In this document: piece by piece, positions 22,187-33,027 of the stretch
Numbering within the stretch: the first letter of the stretch is position 1
Layout of the letters: each line of letters starts with the position of its first letter
Assembly (NCBI GenBank): GCA_947095535.1
Contig: OX352772.1
Coordinates: 183,514,240-183,578,239 of the forward strand
From: Poecilobothrus nobilitatus
Taxonomy: Eukaryota; Arthropoda; Insecta; Diptera; Dolichopodidae
DNA length: 64,000 bases
Direction of reading: 5' to 3'
Notes under the pieces: model-generated
The model's input: the letters and a program-made list of their open reading frames with translations, nothing else
Told to the model about the DNA's origin: nothing
Databases searched by the model: none
Program-made: the position numbers and the translations under genes

Positions 22187-23455
22187 TAAATGTAACAGTA
22201 AGTCGATGCAACCGACTTATTAATACCCTACACCTGAATAATTCGAATTAAATTAAAAATCCATAAGTTTTTTTGGCAGCTGCTTCCCTTTTCTTCTTAT
22301 TCAACTCGAATTTCAGGAACGTAAAAGAGGCATCCAAAAGAGGATATGCTTGACACCTTTGTAAAAAATTTTAAGTTTCTATCTTTATTAATTTCGAAGA
22401 TTGTTAGTCCTTGGGAGGTGTGTGTCAGGTACCCGAAATGCCACTCCAATTCATCGAATCTATCTCAGGAACATAAAGAAACATGCCAGAACACCATTGT
22501 ACTAAATTAAAAGGTTCTACTTTTGTCGGTTTTGGAGATATGCTCGTTGCTCTTGTGCTCGTCCGGAAGTATCCAGAATACGAACCCATGGTTCAAATTA
22601 TTTCAAATGTCAGTTTCCAATTTTACAGAAAAGGAAACATAACAGAACACCTTTGTACTAAAAATAAAAGTTCCATCTTTGTTGGTTGTGGAGATATACT
22701 CGTTTGCTCTGGGGCTCGTCCAGAAGCTTCTAAGATTTGAACTCATGGACCAAATCCTCACAAATTTCAGAAACATAAATCAAACATGAAGGAACACCAT
22801 TCTGCCTAATTTAATTTAAGTTATATCTTAGTTGGTTTCGGAGATAATATCATTTGCTCTGAGACTCGTTCGGAAACTTCCAAAATAGGAACCCAAGGAC
22901 CAAATCCTCTCAAATTTAAGAGACCTAAATCAAATATGAAAGAACACCACTCTGCCAAATTTAAAGGTTATATCTTAATTGGTTTTGGAGATAATCTCGT
23001 TTGCTCTGGTGCTCGTTTGGAAGCTTCCAAAATCCAAACCCATGGACAAAATCCTGTTACATCCTCTTACATTTCAAAGACATAAATCGAACGGGAAGGA
23101 ACATCATTGTACAAAATTTAAAGGTTCTATCTTTCTTGGTTTTAGAGATAATCTCGTTTGCTCCGGAATCATTCGAAAGCTTCCAGAATTCGAACCCATT
23201 TATTTATTCTGTCCAAATTCGAGCTTAGCCTTCCCTAAGTGATTAGTAACCTACTATATAAATTTCAGCAAGATAGCTTCATTAGTTTTCAGTTATCGTG
23301 CGAACGGACGGACGGACGGGCATCGTTAAATCGACTCAGGAGGTGATTCTGATTCAGAATATATATACATGTCCATATCTAACTCGCTTCCTTTTGGTGG
23401 TTACGAACACCATACCAAAGTTAATATACCCTATACTTTAGGTGTAGGGTATAAT
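22187..23455 (+). mobile_element. Satellite-bearing inverted-repeat element, copy 2 (both ends present, about 5 units)
   Basis: The left end has a perfect hairpin (AAGTCG at 22200-22205 with CGACTT at 22213-22218) followed by ATACCCTACACCT (22223-22235). The right end carries the inverted counterpart AGGTGTAGGGTAT (23440-23452) as part of an imperfect palindrome with ACCCTATAC. Between them are a left unique region (22236-22480), about five 147-bp units, then GGACGGACGG and GATTCAGAATATATATAC unique sequence. This is the best template for the family: inverted termini of about 13 bp, a 5' hairpin, an internal satellite, no transposase. Hairpin plus internal repeats recalls non-autonomous Helitron-like elements, but inverted termini fit cut-and-paste elements; I leave the class open. 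Confidence 0.7.
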
Positions 23456-24400
23456 AATTACTTTTGTTTTGGTTTATAGGATTTTGAAAAGGTTAATATT
23501 GCAATTTAGTAAGTATCGTAAAATCGATTTCTTTTTGACTGGATCGTGAATTTTAAAAATATTAAGGAATAAGTACATTTATGTATTACTGTATTTACTG
23601 AATAATAGATACATTTTTGCTATGTATGGGGTGCATATTTGAAAGTTTTAGAATTGAAACATTTTTAAATTAATAGGTCTTATACTAAATGCAAGCTTTA
23701 TGAGTTTCAGTTAAGAACTAATATGTAAATACCCATAGGTATTATAATAATAAATTTTTGAGTTTATTTTATAATAAATTTATTTATAAGAATTAATAAT
23801 ATGTATATAAATAAGAATTTATAAAATTTTAATACGTTTCTTTTAATGCAATAAATAATATTTATGTTTTCCGTACTAGAACTCTCTGAGTTTTTACTGC
23901 GCCATTTTACTGTGCATATAAAAGCGTGGGCCGTAAGTTGTCTACATGAAAATTTTAAAATAATATGTAATTAAAAAAAGTAATTGTAATTATCAAATAT
24001 TTTATATGTGACTCTCTTATTAATATATGTATACCTGGTATTATATGTAGTAATTTTAAGGATTTGTTTTTAATAATTTAAAAGTTTTTTACATTACTTT
24101 ACATAATTCTTTACATAGTTCTTTACATAATTTTCTTTAAAGTACTTATTTAGTTTAACGTTTTGGTAATAATAATTAAAGGTTTGCTAAAGTGGTAGTA
24201 CGGCTGTAAAACCCAATTTATCCCTGAAACAAAACGAATCCTCGCTGGCGCATCACGAACTCAGACAACAACTTTCGGCTATCGAAAACGGACAAGATGT
24301 GCACTATATAGCTGTATTTAAATCTAGATTTGCTCGATTTTCGAGCAGCGGGCAAATATTAATATTTATTAATACATCGTTTTTCTTCTTCAAAAATTAG
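23456..24400. other. AT-rich spacer; nothing recognised
   Basis: No gene recognised. A GC-richer patch at 24200-24360 is open for about 45 codons on the plus strand (KPNLSLKQNESSLAHHELRQ) but I cannot assign it. Confidence 0.45.
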
Positions 24401-25335
24401 TCACATAATCGCTTCTACCGATTGATTGTCTGTATTTCTGTAACCATTTTTGGTAATCAGTGAAATTGTATTTGGTGAAAGAAACTTACGACAAAATACC
24501 AAATTACAAACTGATGCTATCGTCACTGCCTCCAAAAATGATTCAACTCCACATTCATTTACAAACATGCTGCGAAATTTTAGACATGTTGCAGTTAAAA
24601 TGTTTACATCGTCAATGCAATATTCAACAATATCACGTTCTTCTGTTTTCATTGTATCAGGACTATAATATTCGATTGAGGGAAGTGGTCCAATATAATT
24701 TTTATTTTCTGATGTATTAAAAATATGTGGAAAATATCCCTTTTTAAATTTTTCAATTAAATTAAACGCTTTGGGGAATTTTGATAAAGCCATGGGAAAA
24801 TAATTTAATAAATCCATAAAATTGACATTATCTAGAGTCATAAATATAATTTTAGATCCACGCATTATAGGTTTGCGCTCTAGACTGGTATTTTGTAAAA
24901 TATGGTTTAATATAAACTGATGATCATAAGCCTGTCCATTATGAGCAATAACTCTGTTAAATGTTTTTCTCACATGTAAAACATGGGTGAGAAACCGCGA
25001 AATTACATTGTCTTCTTTTATTTTATTTGCATCTCTTTGTAAAAAATTTCTTTGACAACATTTATCACAATATACTAGGTTGTTTATCTAAATTATTTAT
25101 ACATTTATTACACCTAGTTGAAAAATTGCACAAATTAGGCTCGTGCTGTTTTGTTACCAAATGAATTTTCTTTTATGATTTTTTCTTGCCGACTTTCCAT
25201 ACCATAAAATATGTATAAAGTTGTTGTATCTTTTAATAATTTTTCAATGTTTCTTTTATCTGGTTGCATAAAACATTTGTGTTCTACAGGAACATACTTA
25301 GCACATGTTTTACAATAACGTTTTCCACATGTAAA
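24401..25335 (-). pseudogene. Second Polinton-like DNA polymerase B, exonuclease region
   Basis: From right to left: a zinc-like CGKRYCKTCAKYVPVEHKC block, an exonuclease I position reading FYGMES, a cysteine cluster in a shifted frame, then a 190-codon open stretch (24973-24401) beginning near FNRVIAHNGQAYDHQF (exonuclease II). It continues with FPKAFNLIEKFKKGYFPHIF, EYCIDDVNILTATCLKF (exonuclease III-like) and VCNLVFCRKFL, ending at YRNTDNQSVEAIM. These motifs mark a family B, protein-primed polymerase of the Polinton/Maverick kind, in a lineage different from that at 1-2953. The exonuclease I Asp is replaced by Gly (25201-25203) and there are frameshifts near 25080-25140. The polymerase palm is absent. 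Confidence 0.8.
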
Positions 25336-25477
25336 TAAAAGATAAAAAATAAATAATCAAAAAAAATTAAAGTCAAAAAATTATATAAAAAAAAAAGAAA
25401 ATTAAAAAAAAATAAAATAAATAAAGACAATACATATTACACATACAATAAATCTATGAAGTGCTCTGGAAAGCAAA

Positions 25478-26179
25478 ATGGCCAATTGTACCTTTTGTAA
25501 TAAAAAAATTACAGGTAAAACGGAAAGCATATTCTGTAGTGGTGTATGTAATCGTGTTTTTCACACAAAGTGTGCAGCGGTTTCAACTGAAATTTTAGAA
25601 GCCGGAAAAGCGAGTTGAGTTGAGTTATGAGTTGGAAATGCTACGAATGTCCAATGAGTATAAATGAAACTTCAAAAATATTTGAAGAGGACCGAGTCGA
25701 TAGTATAGGACCGATGTGATCCTAACTCTAAACACCTAAATAACACTATCAATAATGAAATCAATCATGCTTCTATATCTAAAACAAATATATATAATGA
25801 ACTATTACAATTTGACCCTTCAGAATTCAATGAAAATACAATGTTAAATTATATAAAAATACTTGGGGTAGCTGTCGCTGAAATGCATAAATCAGAAATA
25901 TACATATCTTCATGCTTTGATAAAATTTTAAAACAAAATGAAAGTATAATTAAGGAAAACTAGACATTGGAAAGCATTTTAATATTGGAAAGGAAAAGAA
26001 GTGACAACCTAGAACATCGTTTAAATAAACTTGAGTCGCTTATGGATGAAAAACAACAAAACGAAAATAAAAATAATATAATTGTAGCGGGTTTACCATC
26101 GGATCTACAGGATGCGACAGCGGCTGTGCTTAGTATAGCTAAAAACATGAATGCAAATGTCAATAAGGAAAATATCTAA
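25478..26179 (+). pseudogene. LINE ORF1 with PHD-like finger and coiled coil, truncated
   Basis: ATG at 25478 gives MANCTFCNKKITGKTESIFC then FHTKCAAVS, a PHD-type zinc finger whose last pair (WKCYEC) lies in the next frame after a stop. A long helical, charged region follows (NLEHRLNKLESLMDEKQQNE, 25999-26070) and then NNIIVAGLPSD, the first strand of an RRM-like fold. The sequence stops at 26179 without the rest of the domain. This is the ORF1 layout shared with baculovirus FP-like LINE proteins. No ORF2 follows; the neighbour is the tandem array. Confidence 0.7.
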
Positions 26180-26371
26180 AGCGTAACTGCACTAGCAATT
26201 CATTCACATTTCTGACGCTAAATTAAGTAGACGTGCTAATTTTAAATTTTAAATTCTTTTAATTTCTTTAATTCTTTACCTATAGTCATCAAAAATAAAA
26301 GAATTTAAAAAAACTTGAACACATTTTTTTTTTTTTTTAAAAACTAGAAAACTGTGCTGTGTTTTTGTGTT

Positions 26372-28532
26372 AAATATAACAATTACAATATTTTAAATTT
26401 TTCTAATTAAAAATAATATTTTTTATTTTTTTAACTCAATTTAAAAAACAAAAAAAAAACAAACATGAATACAATTAAATGTGACAGCTCCATCTGTACA
26501 GTTTTCGATGCAAAAACTGAATTTGTAACATGCACTAGTTTTTGCAAGAAACGCTTCCACGGAATCTGCCTAAATGCTCCTAGAGGGTGGTATTCCACGT
26601 TCTTGGCTCAGTATTTTGTTTGTGATCAGGACTTGCAGTTAAATGTCATGACACTATAAAATATAACTCAGTATCTTTTAATGAAATGGCAAAAGACTAC
26701 GAGGCACTGAATATGACACTGAGCAGTACATCTGACATACAAAAAGATTAACTGAAGTGGAATTTGGTTTCTAAAAGTAATGAGTTTCTCTCCGCACTAA
26801 ATAGATTAAATGAATCTTGAAATACGTTGACTAGTGAGTTAATGTCATTTATTAACTTACAGCTACAGAAACTTTTTGATTCAAAGCTAATTAATCAACC
26901 TTCAGATATTGCAGATAAACTGACTGATCAAATAGGTTCACTTAAAAAGGAAATAGTGAATATGGAGGTTAAGTTAGATGCTAGTTTGGATATATCTTTC
27001 GACACGTTTATATACAATCAAATGTATCTATGTCAAAATTCAGAAGACATTTGGAGTCAAACTGACGAACCGTTCAGCTACAGTTCATTTCATAATTCCT
27101 TTTTGTTTAAGCCTATAACCTCTCAAACGGTGGAATTCACTAATAAAGTGACTAATGATGCTTTGGATTCAAAACCAAATACATAATCTAATACCATCAA
27201 TGACAATTCATTACTTTATTACAATTCATACATCTACAATGTAGTAAGAATTTGTAGTAAGAATCTCACCACCTTCATCCTCAGCTTTAGCATCAACAGA
27301 AGAAGTTCAACACAGTTCTACTGCAAAGAAAGTTCAGTTTATTCTTCCAAATATTAAATATATTAATACTATCATCGATCAGAAATGAACTAAGGAATAT
27401 CATGAACCTGTAACTATCTTATACTTTTCCAATTTTGCAGCGTCAACAACTTCTAGTTATCTGAGTAAGTTTTTAAAAAATACTTTTAATTTAAATAGTG
27501 TTAAAGTAGTCAATCTTACTCCTAAGGATCTTAGATATAAACCAAATCTTTCAAAGTTGTTGTGCCTATATCCAAAGTTTGCGATATAATTAATTACAAG
27601 CGATGGAAACAAGGTACAATAATAAAAAAATTTGTATGCAATACTAATTTAGAGATTTCACCTACTAAAACCAACACGAAGTTTAACACTGTCAAAAATA
27701 AACTGTTATTAAATCCTTTTGCTATTCCGTTTTCTAGCACAAACAACAATAAAAAACTTGCAACATCAACATCAACTAGAAGTTCTAAATATCCCAACTT
27801 TGTTCAAGGGGGGATTTTAAAACCAGGAGCCGCTAGCTCGGCCAATCTAATCTAATTATAATAGCATTAACAATAATAATAAAAATAATAAATATAGAAA
27901 TGAAATAAGTAATAATAATAATAATAATATTAATAATAATAAAAGTAATAAAAAAATACTACTAATAAGATTAACAATAATAATAACAATAACAAAAGTA
28001 AAAAAAAAAAAATTTCTAATAATAATATCAATCAGAATAATAATAATAATAACAATAATAATAATAATAATAGTAATAATAATGACAATAATAAAAGTAA
28101 TAATAATAATAATATTAATAATAATAACAACAATAACAATAATAACGATATTAATAATAACAATAACATTATAATATTAATAATGATAATCTTGCTATTA
28201 ACAACATTGATAACGAGGAAGAATACAGTTGCCTTCGTCAACTCTTAGATACCCGTACGAACCGTTAGTATGTTCACAGCCTGTCACTCTGCTTACAATA
28301 TTATTTTTTTAATATTTTAGTATTTTAAAATAATTTGAGTGAATTTTAAAAATTCTAGAACTATGGGTTGTACATATATTCAAACTATATGTTTATACAT
28401 TCTTCAAAAGCAGATTTTAACCTTCCACATAACGATTATAAATCCAAAACTTTTTCAAATAGTACCATTTAATACTAAGCGGTAAATGTATATTAAATTT
28501 ACTAAGTACAAAATAGTAAATATAACAATAAC
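26372..28532 (+). repeat. Tandem 2,161-bp unit 1
   Basis: First of three direct repeats with period 2,161 bp (ORF1 start codons at 26465, 28626 and 30787). Each unit joins a LINE ORF1 pseudogene of about 1.8 kb to about 310 bp of flank that also occurs at 12311. The unit junctions share AAATATAAC, a microhomology. Confidence 0.95.
26465..28200 (+). pseudogene. LINE ORF1 (PHD-like, RRM-like, Asn-rich), unit 1
   Basis: It starts MNTIKCDSSICTVFDAKTE with a PHD-like zinc finger (C..C...FCKKRFHGIC...YFVCDQD); the last Cys seen in relatives (VCESC at 47.5 kb) is missing. Several stops follow (26657, near 26750, 26820). A helical region TSELMSFINLQLQKLFDSK, an RRM-like segment (TILYFSN...NLTPKDLRYK) and the motif KYPNFVQGGILKP (27790-27825) come next, then a run of AAT/AAC codons that would encode polyasparagine (27855-28170). 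The protein would be an RNA-binding LINE component. ORF2 is absent. Confidence 0.8.
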
Positions 28533-30693
28533 AATATAACAATTACAATATTTTAAATTTTTCTAATTAAAAATAATATTTTTTATTTTTTTAACTCAAT
28601 TTAAAAAACAAAAAAAAAAACAAACATGAATACAATTAAATGTGACAGCTCCATCTGTACAGTTTTCGATGCAAAAACTGAATTTGTAACATGCACTAGT
28701 TTTTGCAAGAAACGCTTCCACGGAATCTGCCTAAATGCTCCTAGAGGGTGGTATTCCACGTTCTTGGCTCAGTATTTTGTTTGTGATCAGGACTTGCAGT
28801 TAAATGTCATGACACTATAAAATATAACTCAGTATCTTTTAATGAAATGGCAAAAGACTACGAGGCACTGAATATGACACTGAGCAGTACATCTGACATA
28901 CAAAAAGATTAACTGAAGTAGAATTTGGTTTCTAAAAGTAATGAGTTTCTCTCCGCACTAAATAGATTAAATGAATCTTGAAATACGTTGACTAGTGAGT
29001 TAATGTCATTTATTAACTTACAGCTACAGAAACTTTTTGATTCAAAGCTAATTAATCAACCTTCAGATATTGCAGATAAACTGACTGATCAAATAGGTTC
29101 ACTTAAAAAGGAAATAGTGAATATGGGGGTTAAGTTAGATGCTAGTTTGGATATATCTTTCGACACGTTTATATACAATCAAATGTATCTATGTCAAAAT
29201 TCAGAAGACATTTGGAGTCAAACTAACGAACCGTTCAGCTACAGTTCATTTCATAATTCCTTTTTGTTTAAGCCTATAACCTCTCAAACGGTGGAATTCA
29301 CTAATAAAGTGACTAATGATGCTTTGGATTCAAAACCAAATACATAATCTAATACCATAAATGACAATTCATTACTTTATTACAATTCATACATCTACAA
29401 TGTAGTAAGAATTTGTAGTAAGAATCTCACCACCTTCATCCTCAGCTTTAGCATCAACAGAAGAAGTTCAACACAGTTCTACTGCAAAGAAAGTTCAGTT
29501 TATTCTTCCAAATATTAAATATATTAATACTATCATCGATCAGAAATGAACTAAGGAATATCATGAACCTGTAACTATCTTATACTTTTCCAATTTTGCA
29601 GCGTCAACAACTTCTAGTTATCTGAGTAAGTTTTTAAAAAATACTTTTAATTTAAATAGTGTTAAAGTAGTCAATCTTACTCCTAAGAATCTTAGATATA
29701 AACCAAATCTTTCAAAGTTGTTGTGCCTATATCCAAAGTTTGCGATATAATTAATTACAAGCGATGGAAACAAGGTACAATAATAAAAAAATTTGTATGC
29801 AATACTAATTTAGAGATTTCACCTACTAAAACCAACACGAAGTTTAACACTGTCAAAAATAAACTGTTATTAAATCCTTTTGCTATTCCGTTTTCTAGCA
29901 CAAACAACAATAAAAAACTTGCAACATCAACATCAACTAGAAGTTCTAAATATCCCAACTTTGTTCAAGGGGGGATTTTAAAACCAGGAGCCGCTAGCTC
30001 GGCCAATCTAATCTAATTATAATAGCATTAACAATAATAATAAAAATAATAAATATAGAAATGAAATAAGTAATAATAATAATAATAATATTAATAATAA
30101 TAAAAGTAATAAAAAAATACTACTAATAAGATTAACAATAATAATAACAATAACAAAAGTAAAAAAAAAAAAATTTCTAATAATAATATCAATCAGAATA
30201 ATAATAATAATAACAATAATAATAATAATAATAGTAATAATAATGACAATAATAAAAGTAATAATAATAATAATATTAATAATAATAACAACAATAACAA
30301 TAATAACGATATTAATAATAACAATAACATTATAATATTAATAATGATAATCTTGCTATTAACAACATTGATAACGAGGAAGAATACAGTTGCCTTCGTC
30401 AACTCTTAGATACCCGTACGAACCGTTAGTATGTTCACAGCCTGTCACTCTGCTTACAATATTATTTTTTTAATATTTTAGTATTTTAAAATAATTTGAG
30501 TGAATTTTAAAAATTCTAGAACTATGGGTTGTACATATATTCAAACTATATGTTTATACATTCTTCAAAAGCAGATTTTAACCTTCCACATAACGATTAT
30601 AAATCCAAAACTTTTTCAAATAGTACCATTTAATACTAAGCGGTAAATGTATATTAAATTTACTAAGTACAAAATAGTAAATATAACAATAAC
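28533..30693 (+). repeat. Tandem 2,161-bp unit 2
   Basis: Differs from unit 1 at only a few bases visible by eye (for example GGAT to GAAT in the RRM-like segment, and a GAC to AAC change near 29225). The array must be young. Confidence 0.95.
28626..30361 (+). pseudogene. LINE ORF1, unit 2
   Basis: Same domain order and the same premature stops as unit 1, with a Met-Glu to Met-Gly change in the helical region (NMEVKLD becomes NMGVKLD) shared with unit 3. This groups units 2 and 3 as the more recent pair. Confidence 0.8.
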
Positions 30694-32845
30694 AATATAA
30701 CAATTACAATATTTTAAATTTTTCTAATTAAAAATAATATTTTTTATTTTTTTAACTCAATTTAAAAAACAAAAAAAAAAACAAACATGAATACAATTAA
30801 ATGTGACAGCTCCATCTGTACAGTTTTCGATGCAAAAACTGAATTTGTAACATGCACTAGTTTTTGCAAGAAACGCTTCCACGGAATCTGCCTAAATGCT
30901 CCTAGAGGGTGGTATTCCACGTTCTTGGCTCAGTATTTTGTTTGTGATCAGGACTTGCAGTTAAATGTCATGACACTATAAAATATAACTCAGTATCTTT
31001 TAATGAAATGGCAAAAGACTACGAGGCACTGAATATGACACTGAGCAGTACATCTGACATACAAAAAGATTAACTGAAGTAGAATTTGGTTTCTAAAAGT
31101 AATGAGTTTCTCTCCGCACTAAATAGATTAAATGAATCTTGAAATACGTTGACTAGTGAGTTAATGTCATTTATTAACTTACAGCTACAGAAACTTTTTG
31201 ATTCAAAGCTAATTAATCAACCTTCAGATATTGCAGATAAACTGACTGATCAAATAGGTTCACTTAAAAAGGAAATAGTGAATATGGGGGTTAAGTTAGA
31301 TGCTAGTTTGGATATATCTTTCGACACGTTTATATACAATCAAATGTATCTATGTCAAAATTCAGAAGACATTTGGAGTCAAACTGACGAACCGTTCAGC
31401 TACAGTTCATTTCATAATTCCTTTTTGTTTAAGCCTATTACCTCTCAAACGGTGGAATTCACTAATAAAGTGACTAATGATGCTTTGGATTCAAAACCAA
31501 ATACATAATCTAATACCATCAATGACAATTCATTACTTTATTACAATTCATACATCTACAATGTAGTAAGAATTTGTAGTAAGAATCTCACCACCTTCAT
31601 CCTCAGCTTTAGCATCAACAGAAGAAGTTCAACACAGTTCTACTGCAAAGAAAGTTCAGTTTATTCTTCCAAATATTAAATATATTAATACTATCATCGA
31701 TCAGAAATGAACTAAGGAATATCATGAACCTGTAACTATCTTATACTTTTCCAATTTTGCAGCGTCAACAACTTCTAGTTATCTGAGTAAGTTTTTAAAA
31801 AATACTTTTAATTTAAATAGTGTTAAAGTAGTCAATCTTACTCCTAAGAATCTTAGATATAAACCAAATCTTTCAAAGTTGTTGTGCCTATATCCAAAGT
31901 TTGCGATATAATTAATTACAAGCGATGGAAACAAGGTACAATAATAAAAAAATTTGTATGCAATACTAATTTAGAGATTTCACTACTAAAACCAACACGA
32001 AGTTTAACACTGTCAAAAATAAACTGTTATTAAATCCTTTTGCTATTCCGTTTTCTAGCACAAACAACAATAAAAAACTTGCAACATCAACATCAACTAG
32101 AAGTTCTAAATATCCCAACTTTGTTCAAGGGGGGATTTTAAAACCAGGAGCCGCTAGCTCGGCCAATCTAATCTAATTATAATAGCATTAACAATAATAA
32201 TAAAAATAATAAATATAGAAATGAAATAAGTAATAATAATAATAATAATATTAATAATAATAAAAGTAATAAAAAAATACTACTAATAAGATTAACAATA
32301 ATAATAACAATAACAAAAGTAAAAAAAAAAAAATTTCTAATAATAATATCAATCAGAATAATAATAATAATAACAATAATAATAATAATAATAGTAATAA
32401 TAATGACAATAATAAAAGTAATAATAATAATAATATTAATAATAATAACAACAACAACAATAATAACGATATTAATAATAACAATAACATTATAATATTA
32501 ATAATGATAATCTTGCTATTAACAACATTGATAACGAGGAAGAATACAGTTGCCTTCGTCAACTCTTAGATACCCGTACGAACCGTTAGTATGTTCACAG
32601 CCTGTCACTCTGCTTACAATATTATTTTTTTAATATTTTAGTATTTTAAAATAATTTGAGTGAATTTTAAAAATTCTAGAACTATGGGTTGTACATATAT
32701 TCAAACTATATGTTTATACATTCTTCAAAAGCAGATTTTAACCTTCCACATAACGATTATAAATCCAAAACTTTTTCAAATAGTACCATTTAATACTAAG
32801 CGGTAAATGTATATTAAATTTACTAAGTACAAAATAGTAAATATA
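30694..32845 (+). repeat. Tandem 2,161-bp unit 3, with native right flank
   Basis: The third repeat. After 32845 the sequence continues into ATTTTAAATATT, matching the single-copy locus at 12640 onward, whereas units 1 and 2 instead jump back into the next unit. A one-base deletion near 31981 is private to this unit. Confidence 0.95.
30787..32522 (+). pseudogene. LINE ORF1, unit 3
   Basis: Same lesions as units 1 and 2 plus one deleted C near 31981 (TCACTACT instead of TCACCTACT) that shifts the frame upstream of the FVQGG motif. Otherwise the copies are almost identical. Confidence 0.8.
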
Positions 32846-32879
32846 ATTTTAAATATTATATTATATTAATGCGTACATA

Positions 32880-33000
32880 GTATATTTATTTATTTATTTT
32901 TATTTATTATTTGTACCGAACTGGCATAAATGACAGCCGATATGTTTGGGGCCCTTTGCCTATTAGACATGTGGGACAACTTGGTACTAGTATTAAATTA
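32880..33000 (-). mobile_element. SINE- or LINE-3'-end-like fragment with AAATAAATA tail
   Basis: On the minus strand a GC-richer segment (CTAGTACCAAGTTGTCCCAC ... TTCGGTAC) is followed by AAATAATAAATAAAAATAAATAAATA. The SINE at 62832 also ends GTAC-rich sequence plus AAATAAATAAA. No promoter boxes are visible, so it may be only a 3' fragment. Confidence 0.4.
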
Positions 33001-33027
33001 TAATTATATTTAATATTTTGTTTACAT

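Noticed and set aside
1..25335. A complete Polinton/Maverick element.
   Set aside because: Only polymerase fragments are found; no integrase, protease, packaging ATPase or major capsid gene, and no long terminal inverted repeats are seen near them.
28032..28241. Leucine-rich ORFs on the minus strand (also at 30193-30402 and 32353-32562) and an isoleucine-rich ORF at 39792-40022.
   Set aside because: These are antisense readings of the AAT/AAC microsatellite in LINE ORF1, not membrane proteins.
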